Positions 30,356 through 39,906 of a stretch of DNA of 55,982 bases are shown here, in pieces; the stretch's first letter is position 1; each line of letters starts with the position of its first letter. The stretch comes from Phycisphaera mikurensis (GTDB lineage Bacteria > Planctomycetota > Phycisphaerae > WQYP01). The position numbers and the translations under genes are program-made. The notes under the pieces are model-generated. The model worked only from the letters and a program-made list of their open reading frames with translations, had not been told where the DNA came from and did not search any database. The DNA lies in the NCBI GenBank assembly GCA_022730455.1, contig DZDI01000004.1, positions 1 to 55,982 of the forward strand, given 5' to 3'.

Positions 30356-32137
30356 TCAGGCTTCCTGCGAATAATGGGCCAATTTAGATACATCATCGCG
30401 ATAGTAATCCGGATGATAACGACGCATCTCGTCATGCAGCAGGTTGAGAATATGATGTGCATGCTCAAGCTTTAGCGTTTTGTTGGCAACTTTTTCCGCC
30501 TGCTTTACCGTGATTTGGCGAATGAGTTGTTTGATTTCCGGGATATTGTTGGGCGTGATGGAGAGCGTGCGCAACCCTAAGCCCACCAACAGCATAGTGT
30601 AGTCCGGATCGCCCCCCATTTCGCCACAGAGCGATACATTTTTCGCTTCTGCTTTTCCAGCCCGCTGTACCCGCCGAATTAAGCGGATCACAGCCGGATG
30701 GGCGCCCGTAAAGAGCGAAGCCACGTGCTGATTGCCACGATCCACCGCCAAGGTGTATTGAATGAGGTCGTTGGACCCGATGGATACAAAATCAGAATCC
30801 CGTATATAGGGTTTGGGCATCAGGGCAGTGGATGGAACCTCAATCATCATGCCGACGCGAATGTAACGGTTGTAGGCAATCCCCTCTTCATCCAAATCTT
30901 CCATGGTGTCCTTAAGCACCATCTTGGCTTGGCGCAATTCCATCATATTGCAGATCATGGGAAACATAATCCGAACATCTCCATGCACACTGGCGCGGAG
31001 AATGGCACGCAACTGAACCTTGAACATGTCCTGATTTGCAAGGCAAAGGCGAATCGAGCGACGCCCGAGAAAAGGATTCGATTCCGCCGGCAAATCCAAA
31101 TGAGGGGTAGATTTATCGGCGCCCAAATCCAGTGTGCGGATAACCACGGGTTTACCTGCCAAACGCCGCACTACTTCCGTGTACGCGGCGTAGTGATCGT
31201 CCTCAGTGGGGGATTTTTCATGCCCCAGATAAAGAAATTCCGTTCGATAAAGCCCAATACCCAGGGCACCTTTCTGCAGCGCCTGGTCCACCTCGTGTGG
31301 AAATTCAATATTGGCCATCAGTGTGATATCGGCACCGTCCTTGGTGCGAGCTGGTTGATCACGCAATTGCTCCAGTTCGCTGGCATGCCGCATCTGGCGT
31401 TCTGCGAGAATGCGAGCTTCATCAATGGTCAGCGGATCGGGATCAACGGTCACCTTACCTTCGTGACCATTGATTATGATGATGTCGCCGGTACGCACTT
31501 CATGGACGATGCCATCGACACCTACAACGGCGGGAATGCCGAGCGAACTCGCGATGATCGCCGTGTGGCTGGTCTTGCCGCCGGATTCAATGGCGATACC
31601 GCGAACCATGGTTTTGTCGAGGGATGCGGTTTGCGATGGGGTCAGATCGCTGGCGATCAGAATAACCGGCTCTGTGAGTTCTCCAATCCGCAATCGCTCA
31701 GCCCCGGTCAATTTTGACAGCAGCCGCCGCTCAATGTCGTAAATATCCTTCACGCGGTCCCGAAAGTACGCGTCGGAATGGTCGGTGAATATTTTGGCAT
31801 AATCCCGTAAGGCGCGGTAAACCGCGTACTCTGCGGAGTAATTTTGGCTGTTAATCAAATTGATGAAGGTGCGGATGAGCTCCGGGTCATTGAGCAGGCC
31901 GAGATGAAAGTCAAAAATCGCCCCGGTCTCTTTGCCCAAGTGGCGTGAAGTTTGGTCCCGAAGTTCTCGGACTTCCTCACTGCTTGCGGCGATAGCGACT
32001 TGAAGCTTTTGCTTTTCAGCTTCGACAGCAGTGCCGGCAACGGTATGAGAACCGATCTTCAGTTGGTCATCGGAAATGACGAGCGCCTTGGCAACCGCTA
32101 CGCCACTTGAGACCCCTATACCCTGAAGAACGTCCAT
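30356..32137 (-). CDS. ptsI: Phosphoenolpyruvate-protein phosphotransferase (enzyme I)
   Basis: GGKTSHTAIIASSLGIPAVVG active site, GIGLYRTEFLYL, RTLDLGADK, FVSIGSNDLIQYTLAVDRGN. Confidence 0.96.
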   Translation of the reverse strand: MDVLQGIGVSSGVAVAKALVISDDQLKIGSHTVAGTAVEAEKQKLQVAIAASSEEVRELRDQTSRHLGKETGAIFDFHLGLLNDPELIRTFINLINSQNYSAEYAVYRALRDYAKIFTDHSDAYFRDRVKDIYDIERRLLSKLTGAERLRIGELTEPVILIASDLTPSQTASLDKTMVRGIAIESGGKTSHTAIIASSLGIPAVVGVDGIVHEVRTGDIIIINGHEGKVTVDPDPLTIDEARILAERQMRHASELEQLRDQPARTKDGADITLMANIEFPHEVDQALQKGALGIGLYRTEFLYLGHEKSPTEDDHYAAYTEVVRRLAGKPVVIRTLDLGADKSTPHLDLPAESNPFLGRRSIRLCLANQDMFKVQLRAILRASVHGDVRIMFPMICNMMELRQAKMVLKDTMEDLDEEGIAYNRYIRVGMMIEVPSTALMPKPYIRDSDFVSIGSNDLIQYTLAVDRGNQHVASLFTGAHPAVIRLIRRVQRAGKAEAKNVSLCGEMGGDPDYTMLLVGLGLRTLSITPNNIPEIKQLIRQITVKQAEKVANKTLKLEHAHHILNLLHDEMRRYHPDYYRDDVSKLAHYSQEA

Positions 32138-32502
32138 GAAGGCCTCATTCCAAAAAGAGAGTCAGGACACCGCAAGAGTCTAACGACATCGGCGCCTGAT
32201 CGATTGCATCCGACCGATTGCTCAAACTGGCCGGAAGTATATCTGCTATCATCGTTTGAATCCAGCGAAACGCTGCAGGCGAGGGTCTAAATCACCATGG
32301 GGATGACGACGGGGCTATGGGCCGTCCCGTATGCGCCGCAAAGCCATCTGTGCGATGTCACAGCGGAACAAATGTGCATGAAAAATAAAGCGCCGCACCG
32401 GCACGGAGGCCCGCAACCGCACCACGACGGCACCACGATCTGGACGGTCTCCCAAGCGCTTCGCAACCCGGCTGGACAACCTGAACAAACCACGTTAGCC
32501 AA

Positions 32503-32527
32503 GAGCCTGTCCAAGCCATAGCAGGGC
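32503..32527. repeat. Dispersed repeat (GAGCCTGTCCAAGCCATAGCAGGGC)
   Basis: 21/25 identical to 39455-39479. Confidence 0.4.
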
Positions 32528-32574
32528 TGCGATGTGCCGGAAACGCCTCGGATGAAAGGCGTCCGCAAAACCCT

Positions 32575-33540
32575 TTAACGCCGTAGAATTTCCCCATCCA
32601 ATACCAATCGGAGTTTTTCAAGGGCGCGATTTTGAATCTGGCGGACGCGCTCCTTCGTAACACCGATCACTTGGCCGACCTCTTCGAGGGTAAGAGATTC
32701 AGTATTCATGGGCCTATTGACCGCAAAGCGAGCTTCAATGACTCGCTGCTCGACGTCGGTCAAATCCGCCCGATTACTGGAGATAATGCGATGCAACTCC
32801 TCAATCGCATCTTTGGCAACGGCTTGGCGGCGAAGTTCCATCTCGTTGGATCTTTCCATGGATGGATCAAATTCCGCCGGGAATAGGTTGTTGTAGCGAT
32901 TTGATTTCACCGCGACGCGGCTAAAGGCCTTGAGGATCGCCCGGCAAGCGTAGGTACTGAATTTAAAGCCGCGTGCCGCATCAAATTTTTCAACGGCCCG
33001 CAACAAGGCCATGTTTCCCTCGGAAACAAGCTCGCTGAAATCGACGTCCGACATGCGGGTGCGCTTGGCCATGGCTAAAACCAACGCCAAGTTGGCATTC
33101 GTGAGAATTTCGCGCGTTGCACGGCTGCGACGATGCCAAAGAACCACTTCACTGGCGACCTTGCGCCCCGGTGCCGCTTTGAGGCGTGCAACTGCCTGTT
33201 TGGTACGCATGCGAGCGTAATTGTAACGGAGAAACAAATGCTGCTCTTCTTTAGTGCTCAAAAGTGCCGAAGACGGCGCGGACGACCCATTGAGATCATC
33301 ATCCAGCATGGGGTGATACCACGAGGTGCTCGCCGCCGTGATGTCCATTCCTTCGTCATAAAGTGTTGCCTCGGCAGAGCGCTTCTTGAACAACGGGTTA
33401 TCCATATAGTCGATAGGAAGTGATATGGCCTCCAGGGCGACTTTCAATGAATCACCCTTCAGGTGCGAGAGAGCACGACGAAGTTTAGAGGGCAATTCTC
33501 GCAAGGTTAAAATGACGGGCGGGGGCGTTGCAACTGGCAT
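32575..33540 (-). CDS. RNA polymerase sigma-70 family factor
   Basis: LVSEGNMALLRAVEKFDAARGFKFSTYACRAI (region 2) and LTLEEVGQVIGVTKERVRQIQNRALEKLR (region 4). Confidence 0.92.
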   Translation of the reverse strand: MPVATPPPVILTLRELPSKLRRALSHLKGDSLKVALEAISLPIDYMDNPLFKKRSAEATLYDEGMDITAASTSWYHPMLDDDLNGSSAPSSALLSTKEEQHLFLRYNYARMRTKQAVARLKAAPGRKVASEVVLWHRRSRATREILTNANLALVLAMAKRTRMSDVDFSELVSEGNMALLRAVEKFDAARGFKFSTYACRAILKAFSRVAVKSNRYNNLFPAEFDPSMERSNEMELRRQAVAKDAIEELHRIISSNRADLTDVEQRVIEARFAVNRPMNTESLTLEEVGQVIGVTKERVRQIQNRALEKLRLVLDGEILRR

Positions 33541-33952
33541 ACGATACTCCTTCCAGTTTACTGTGCGGCCGTTAACTAATAACGCCGCATCAACTCAATA
33601 TACGGAGCAAATTCGGGACCCGATTGGCCAAAATGCAAACTTTTCCCCATCGCATAGCCATAACTATTTTATAATCATATGGTTGCAATTAAAATGCTTA
33701 TTTGAAATTTAAATTTGACTAACTGGACACATGCGAACTTTGCCGCGTGCTTAACGCCAAGTTGTCAGCCATCAAAGCCTCACAATCTGCCACGACGCCA
33801 CGATCGCAGCAGGAATGCCGCAGGGTGAATGCATACTCGGCACAGTTGGCGAAACGATGCAAAACATTCTGACGCATGCGAGCCACGAGTTATCCGCGTG
33901 ATGAACCGGCGTTTTCACGTCCGCATCATGCGCCAAACCACGGGCAACGGCC

Positions 33953-33979
33953 AGTGCCCTGTCACGTCTACAAATTAGG
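33953..33979. repeat. Dispersed repeat copy 2 (AGTGCCCTGTCACGTCTACAAATTAGG)
   Basis: 24/27 identical to 3021-3047; no transposase ORF nearby. Confidence 0.5.
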
Positions 33980-34209
33980 ATTGATTGGCCTGACGCTGAA
34001 CCAGTACACCTTCCGAAACCCTTGACGGCGGCACCTCATTGGAGGAGTATAGTTGGCGGGATTGGAAGTTTTTAATAGCGTGGTTGAGGTGTTATGGGTT
34101 TTTCCCCCGCACGACTTGTTCCCAATACTAAATGCATGACCGAGCCGCCAGTTACCGGGAGAACAGATTCTTGAACAGTCGTTTATTTGTGCAGAGGAGT
34201 ATTAACCCT

Positions 34210-36084
34210 ATGGTTCACCGCGTATTAATATGTTTGATCGCCGTGCTGGCAGGCGCGGCCATGACCTGTCACACAGCACTTGCCAAAGCGTTACCCACCT
34301 CAAAACCAAAGCCGATGATCGGCCGCTATCCGTTGACATGGGCGTCGCTGCCGCATAAGAATGTGCCCAAGGGTCAGGTATTTTCATTTAAATTAAAAGC
34401 TAATACCATATTTCCTGATACGCGGCGGATCATCACCGTATATGTCCCTGCGGAATATAAGGCTCGAAAACCTGCCGCCGTCATGGTCTCGCTGGATGGC
34501 TGGGGGCCGTCTACCGTTTGTGATAACCTGATTTATAAAAAGCAGATGCCTGTGGTCATCGGCATAGGCGTTTCCGCCGGCGTCGCGCCGCCCGTCGGCG
34601 TTAAAATTACCACTGCCCAGTACAGCCAAATGGTGGTGTGGGGGCCCATTCCGACGACCAATGGTGTACCTGTCGACCCGCGCTGGAATCGCAGTTTTGA
34701 ATTTGACGGCGTCAGTGATCGTTTGGCACGGTTTCTCATGCAAGTGGTACTGCCCGCCGTGGAAAAACACCGCACACCAAGCGGTCTTCCCATTATTCTG
34801 ACCCGCAATCCCAACGAGCGTGCCATCATGGGTGGAAGCTCAGGTGGCATTGGGGCGTTCACTGCTGCATGGATGGATCCTGACGCCTTCCGCAGGGTAA
34901 ATACCGCGGTCGGCACTTTTGTCGATATGCGGGGTGGAAATTGGTATCCGCCGATCATTCGCAAAATGGATCCCAAGCCGCTACGGGTTTTTATGCAGTC
35001 TGGCTCACACGATGACTGGCCGGCCGGGCCGGAAATGGGTTCATGGCCATTGGGCAACCTTGCCTTGGAGCATGCGCTGAAATTTGCCGGATACGCCGTC
35101 GAGCATGCATGGGGTACCGGTGGCCATAATGGCAATCAGGAAACGTCCGTGCTCCCTCATGCGTTGCGGTGGTTATGGAAGGACTGGAAGCACCCAATTA
35201 AAACCGGCTGGTCCCACAACCCTGTGCTCCAAGCCATGTTGATTCCCGGGCAACACTGGCATTTGGTCACAAAGCGTTCGTTTTCTCCAGGGTATATGGC
35301 AGCGAACCAAAAAGGACAGGTATTTTTTCAGGATACCGTGAATGGGAACATTTATCGCCTTGCGCACCACGGCGATCCTCGGCTCTTTGTACATGCCAGT
35401 CCAGGGCTTAACGGCATGGCCTTTGGCCCCAACGGACGGCTGTACGTGGCAGACTCGGCAACCCATCAGATTGTGGCATATGCCGAGAACGGAAGCTCCA
35501 CCGTTGTAGCCAATGGCATCCGAGGTGCACAGTTGGTGGTGACGCATCGGCGGGTTGTCTATGTGGCGGGTAACACCAGTCGATTACGGCACACCGGAAT
35601 CATATGGCGGATTAACCCCGGCAAGAAACCCGTCGTTGTAGCGCATGGATTAAGATCCCTCAGCGGCATTATTTTGCGTCCCGATGATGGCTGGCTCTGC
35701 GCAGCTCAGGCGTACAATCACATGGGATACAGCTTCCAAGTTCGCTCCCAAGGCAACCTGAAATACCGCGAACCATACTATTGGTTTGAACAGGCGCCAT
35801 GGGCAGAGAACAGTGGCACACACCAATTGACGGTGGATCGCAATGGCTGGATTTATGCGGCCACCGTTTTGGGGGTACAAGTGCTGGACCACAGCGGTCG
35901 AGTCTCGGCGATTCTATCCGTACCGAGCGGCCGACCGGTGCTGGGCGTTTGCTTCGGAGGAACACATTTTCGATATCTCTTCGCAACCAATGGGAAACAC
36001 ATCTATGAGCGGCGGTTAAAGGCGCAGGGCATGCCTTCATGGCACAGACCGATCAGCCTGCCAGTGGGACTTGGAGAATCGTAA
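34210..36084 (+). CDS. Esterase (Fes/enterochelin esterase-like alpha/beta hydrolase) fused to SMP-30/gluconolactonase-like beta-propeller
   Basis: Signal peptide; GGSSGGIGAFTAAW nucleophile elbow and GGHNGN; C-terminal repeats (GMAFGPNGRLYVADSATHQIVAYAENG, LTVDRNGWIYAATVLGVQVLDHSGRV). Confidence 0.82.
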   Translation: MVHRVLICLIAVLAGAAMTCHTALAKALPTSKPKPMIGRYPLTWASLPHKNVPKGQVFSFKLKANTIFPDTRRIITVYVPAEYKARKPAAVMVSLDGWGPSTVCDNLIYKKQMPVVIGIGVSAGVAPPVGVKITTAQYSQMVVWGPIPTTNGVPVDPRWNRSFEFDGVSDRLARFLMQVVLPAVEKHRTPSGLPIILTRNPNERAIMGGSSGGIGAFTAAWMDPDAFRRVNTAVGTFVDMRGGNWYPPIIRKMDPKPLRVFMQSGSHDDWPAGPEMGSWPLGNLALEHALKFAGYAVEHAWGTGGHNGNQETSVLPHALRWLWKDWKHPIKTGWSHNPVLQAMLIPGQHWHLVTKRSFSPGYMAANQKGQVFFQDTVNGNIYRLAHHGDPRLFVHASPGLNGMAFGPNGRLYVADSATHQIVAYAENGSSTVVANGIRGAQLVVTHRRVVYVAGNTSRLRHTGIIWRINPGKKPVVVAHGLRSLSGIILRPDDGWLCAAQAYNHMGYSFQVRSQGNLKYREPYYWFEQAPWAENSGTHQLTVDRNGWIYAATVLGVQVLDHSGRVSAILSVPSGRPVLGVCFGGTHFRYLFATNGKHIYERRLKAQGMPSWHRPISLPVGLGES

Positions 36085-36170
36085 TTAACTGCAATATTGC
36101 CTGAAACGGTCCCAGCGCCGTGGTGATCGTACCTCAGACTATGTCCCCCTTAAGAAAGGAAAACAACGTC

Positions 36171-39100
36171 ATGTCTGACACACAAGAGCACCGAGACAAC
36201 AGTGACATTTCGCGTCGAGGATTTCTCAAGGTCTTGACCGCCGCATCCGCGGCTTTGGCCATCACCCCAGCACCCAGCGCAACCGAGTTGGCGTATGCCG
36301 AGGAAATTGGCGTTCCTCTACGGGGACCGGATGGAAGAATTATTGTGTTTCATCCGCCCATGGCATCCGGCATCCCGCTGGGTGGAATGGGTGCCGGCAC
36401 GTTTGAGATACGCGCCGATGGCGGCATGTACCAATGGCAGATTTTTAATAATTGGGCACAGCGCTTGGTTTTACCAGATACCTTTTTTGCGGTCCGGGCG
36501 AAGGAAGAGGGAAAGTCCGCCGTAACCCGTCGCCTGGAAACCATTCGCCATACGTCCAATCCCGGCAAGCCGGTCAAAAATATTACCTACGAAGGTCGTG
36601 CGCCGATTGCCCGCCTGCGATACGAAGAACCGGCCCTGCCTGTCGATGTATCACTTACGGCCTGGTCAGCCCTGATACCGCATCAGCCACGCGATTCTGG
36701 CCTTCCAGCCGCCGTTTTTACCTTTGATGTCACCAACCGCTCCACCGCCAGGGTACAAACGACGCTGCTGGGCACCTTGCGCAATGGCGTGGCATTGAGC
36801 AACGGCTGGACTGGCACGGAAAACCGTCTGGAACGAGATGCCGCCATGACAGCCATTCACATGCAAGGGCGTATCGATTCGCGGCCATCGGTTATGAGCA
36901 AACCCGTGCGTGTGCTGGTGCTGCTGGAATCCATGCCGAACCGCGTGCAGGAGGTTTTAAAAAATACGACCAATCTTTCACTTGATACGAGTATCAACGT
37001 CAACAAGGCCCCCGTGACGCTTCCATATTCAACAGGCGATGATCTGGCAAAACACTTTGACGTAATCTGGCTGGGTGAAATTCCGCACGCCAGCGCCACA
37101 CTTGGCCACGCCAACATGGCCTTGATCCGTGACGCCGTGCATAAGGGCGTTGGCCTTTTTGTCAGCGGCGGCTGGGACGCATTCTACGGAGAAAGCGCCA
37201 CACGCTGGGCTCATCTGAACGGTACACCCATTGAACAGGCCTTGCCAGTCAAGTTCCCCGATTCAGTGGATGCTGTCAACCAGCAAACCAGCATCCATGT
37301 CGCTGAAAAGGCAGATTTTGTCCTAGGTATGCCGCAACTCCAAATGATCGAGGGATACAGCCGTATCGCCTCGCTGAGGCCCGATGCGAAAGTCTTGCTT
37401 AAAGCTGATGACGGCACGCCATTATTAATTACAGGCCGTTATGGTCAGGGTCGAACCATCGTGTGGGCCTGCTCCATCGCCGGTGGATGGCCGCCAATGC
37501 ACTGGACGCAAGCTCCGCTGTTTTACGCCAGTTTACTGGCGCATCTTGCCCACGCCGATTTTTCACCCGGGTACGGCGTGGATTCTTTTGACGGCTCCAG
37601 CGGCGATATGACCCTTGCCGCCCTTTCCACCGATGCGCTGGCCGCCACCCAATGGCGGAATAGCAATGCATTTTGGTCGGAATTCGAGAACCATGGAAAG
37701 CTACAGGATCAGGAAGTACCGCCCGAAGACGCACGCAATACCGCCTTGGCCTTCGCATTTGATTTGGCCCCGGGTGAAACCCAAAAGGCAACATTTTTGC
37801 TGACTTGGTATTTTCCTAATCAATACGATTATTCACACAATGCCAACTTCCTTGGGCACATCTATAACCGTTGGTTCCCTAATTCCATGGAAGTTGCCCG
37901 GGAAATGGCACATCGCCACACGGAGTTGTTCCGCCGAACGGCAGCATTCCAAAACGCGCTTTATGCCGGCAGCATGCCACCCAAAGTAAAAGATGCCATC
38001 AACGCCCAGCTTACCACGCTCACTAAAGAAAGCTGGTGGGTCAAAGACGGGACGTTTGCCGTGTGGGAAGGCATGGGCTGCTGCGGATTGCAGACGCTTG
38101 ATGTGGCCTTTTACGGCTCCAGCACCATTTCGCTCCTCTTCCCGCACCAGCAGAAAACGTCTATGCGGCTTAGCGCCCGCCACCAGAAACCCGATGGCGA
38201 GATGCCCCATTTTTTCCCCGGCACATTTGAACACCCAGATTCCTGGTTCAAAATCGATCTTATGCCTGCATTCGCGCTGATGGTGTACCGCGACTACATC
38301 TGGTCTGGCGACCACGGCTACCTGCGCGAAATGTGGCCCGTCATTACCAAGGCCATGGCGTACGACCAGAGAACCGACAAAAACAAAGATTTTCTCCCGG
38401 ATGATCACGGAGCGGACAATACATTTGACGGCTGGCCCATGAACGGTACCACCGCCTACGTGTCCAGCATTTTTCTGGCCGGATTGGCTGCGGGCATACG
38501 CATGGCACGGGTGCTGGGTGATACCCAGACAGAAGCCAATTACACCTTGTGGCTGGAAAAAGGGAAGAAAAGTTTTGAATCTCAGCTATGGAATGGCCAC
38601 TACTACCAGATGGCGCGGGATATAGGAAATGGAACAGAAAACACCGGCATTCTCCTGGCCGGTACCGTCGGACAATGGTTCGCCGATGTTTGTGATCTTG
38701 GAGAAATTCTGCCGCGCGATCATGTCTTGGCGCATAACTTGGCGGCCTTTCATTACTGCCGCAAAAAAACGTGCCCCGGTATGCCGTATGTGAATCCCAC
38801 TGATGGCATCGCGTACATCAATGGAGACTGGCCGTACGGCGGTACCCCACAGGGTGAGGGCCAATGGAGCGGGCCGTGGACCGGCATCGAGTACATGTTT
38901 GCATCCTCGCTGGCGTATCTGAACCAAACGGAGCTTTCCGCCACCGTGACAACGGACGTATACAACCGATACGTCCATCGTCGGGCACCATGGGATCATA
39001 TTGAATGTGGCGAGCATTATTTTCGCCCACTGAGTGTGTGGACGGTGTTGCTTGGTCTCCAAGGGTTCCGCTGGGACGCCATACGCCGATCGCTGGGCTT

Positions 39101-39419
39101 CACGCCGCGTATATCCGAAACCAATCACAGGTCGCTGTTTTGCACCGCCGCCGGTTGGGGTGAATATTACGCCCAGACCGTTGCCGGGCGACGCGTTCAC
39201 CGTGTGGTACACCAGGCGGGACGATTGGCCTTGTCTGAATTTACCATCGGGCTAACGCCCGTCGAAGGTACGCCGCCGCTGACGGATTTGAAGGTTGCAG
39301 TAGACAATCAGCCGCTGGATGTGGCAAGTACGGTGACCGATAATCGTGCCGTGATTACTTTTAAGCGGCCGCTGCGGATGCGAGAATCGTCGAGTTTGGA
39401 TGTCTCTTGGAAATTGTGA
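36171..39419 (+). CDS. GH116-family glycosidase (non-lysosomal glucosylceramidase-like) with Tat signal
   Basis: SRRGFLKVLTAASAALAI; GIPLGGMGAGTFEIRADG; GMGCCGLQTLDVAFYGS; DHGADNTFDGWPMNGTTAYVSS; GPWTGIEYMFASSL. Confidence 0.92.
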   Translation: MSDTQEHRDNSDISRRGFLKVLTAASAALAITPAPSATELAYAEEIGVPLRGPDGRIIVFHPPMASGIPLGGMGAGTFEIRADGGMYQWQIFNNWAQRLVLPDTFFAVRAKEEGKSAVTRRLETIRHTSNPGKPVKNITYEGRAPIARLRYEEPALPVDVSLTAWSALIPHQPRDSGLPAAVFTFDVTNRSTARVQTTLLGTLRNGVALSNGWTGTENRLERDAAMTAIHMQGRIDSRPSVMSKPVRVLVLLESMPNRVQEVLKNTTNLSLDTSINVNKAPVTLPYSTGDDLAKHFDVIWLGEIPHASATLGHANMALIRDAVHKGVGLFVSGGWDAFYGESATRWAHLNGTPIEQALPVKFPDSVDAVNQQTSIHVAEKADFVLGMPQLQMIEGYSRIASLRPDAKVLLKADDGTPLLITGRYGQGRTIVWACSIAGGWPPMHWTQAPLFYASLLAHLAHADFSPGYGVDSFDGSSGDMTLAALSTDALAATQWRNSNAFWSEFENHGKLQDQEVPPEDARNTALAFAFDLAPGETQKATFLLTWYFPNQYDYSHNANFLGHIYNRWFPNSMEVAREMAHRHTELFRRTAAFQNALYAGSMPPKVKDAINAQLTTLTKESWWVKDGTFAVWEGMGCCGLQTLDVAFYGSSTISLLFPHQQKTSMRLSARHQKPDGEMPHFFPGTFEHPDSWFKIDLMPAFALMVYRDYIWSGDHGYLREMWPVITKAMAYDQRTDKNKDFLPDDHGADNTFDGWPMNGTTAYVSSIFLAGLAAGIRMARVLGDTQTEANYTLWLEKGKKSFESQLWNGHYYQMARDIGNGTENTGILLAGTVGQWFADVCDLGEILPRDHVLAHNLAAFHYCRKKTCPGMPYVNPTDGIAYINGDWPYGGTPQGEGQWSGPWTGIEYMFASSLAYLNQTELSATVTTDVYNRYVHRRAPWDHIECGEHYFRPLSVWTVLLGLQGFRWDAIRRSLGFTPRISETNHRSLFCTAAGWGEYYAQTVAGRRVHRVVHQAGRLALSEFTIGLTPVEGTPPLTDLKVAVDNQPLDVASTVTDNRAVITFKRPLRMRESSSLDVSWKL

Positions 39420-39454
39420 GTGACAGATCATATGGCGTCACAAAACATACTTGG

Positions 39455-39479
39455 GAGTCTGTCCACGTCATAACAGGGC
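39455..39479. repeat. Dispersed repeat (GAGTCTGTCCACGTCATAACAGGGC)
   Basis: 21/25 identical to 32503-32527. Confidence 0.4.
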
Positions 39480-39906
39480 GGTGAAGATATTGACGGCGAG
39501 GTATTGACGCATCTGGCCCATGATGGGGATATCCCGTAAATAGGCATAATCCTTGTGCGCCATGGGGTATCCCCGTGGATGCTCCCTCGGGTTTGTACCG
39601 CCGTGCTTGCCAACCACGATTCATCGCGGCGGCCAGCAAAAGTTTGCCAGACATGGCCGATGGCCTTGAAACCTCATCACGAAGTCGCCTTTTATGAAAA
39701 TTCATTTGCCTTTCTTCTAAGTTGGCGTAAACTTCACGCATAGTTGTATTCGTCGTGAGATTAACTGGCCGAAAGGCCGTGCACGGTTTCGGATTACGGC
39801 ACTCTCATTGAACATGCAGAAACAAAACCGAATGAGGTCAACCACCCCCACCAAGCCGATTGGATCGAGATTGACATCGGCGAGGTTGCCCCTTCCCCCG
39901 CCAAAC

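Noticed and set aside
30698-31717. 339-aa plus-strand ORF opposite ptsI
   Set aside because: Antisense to a clear ptsI; low-complexity His/Gly-rich translation typical of shadow frames.
36091-36100. GCAATATTGC palindrome upstream of GH116
   Set aside because: 10-bp palindrome is too short to distinguish from chance without other copies.
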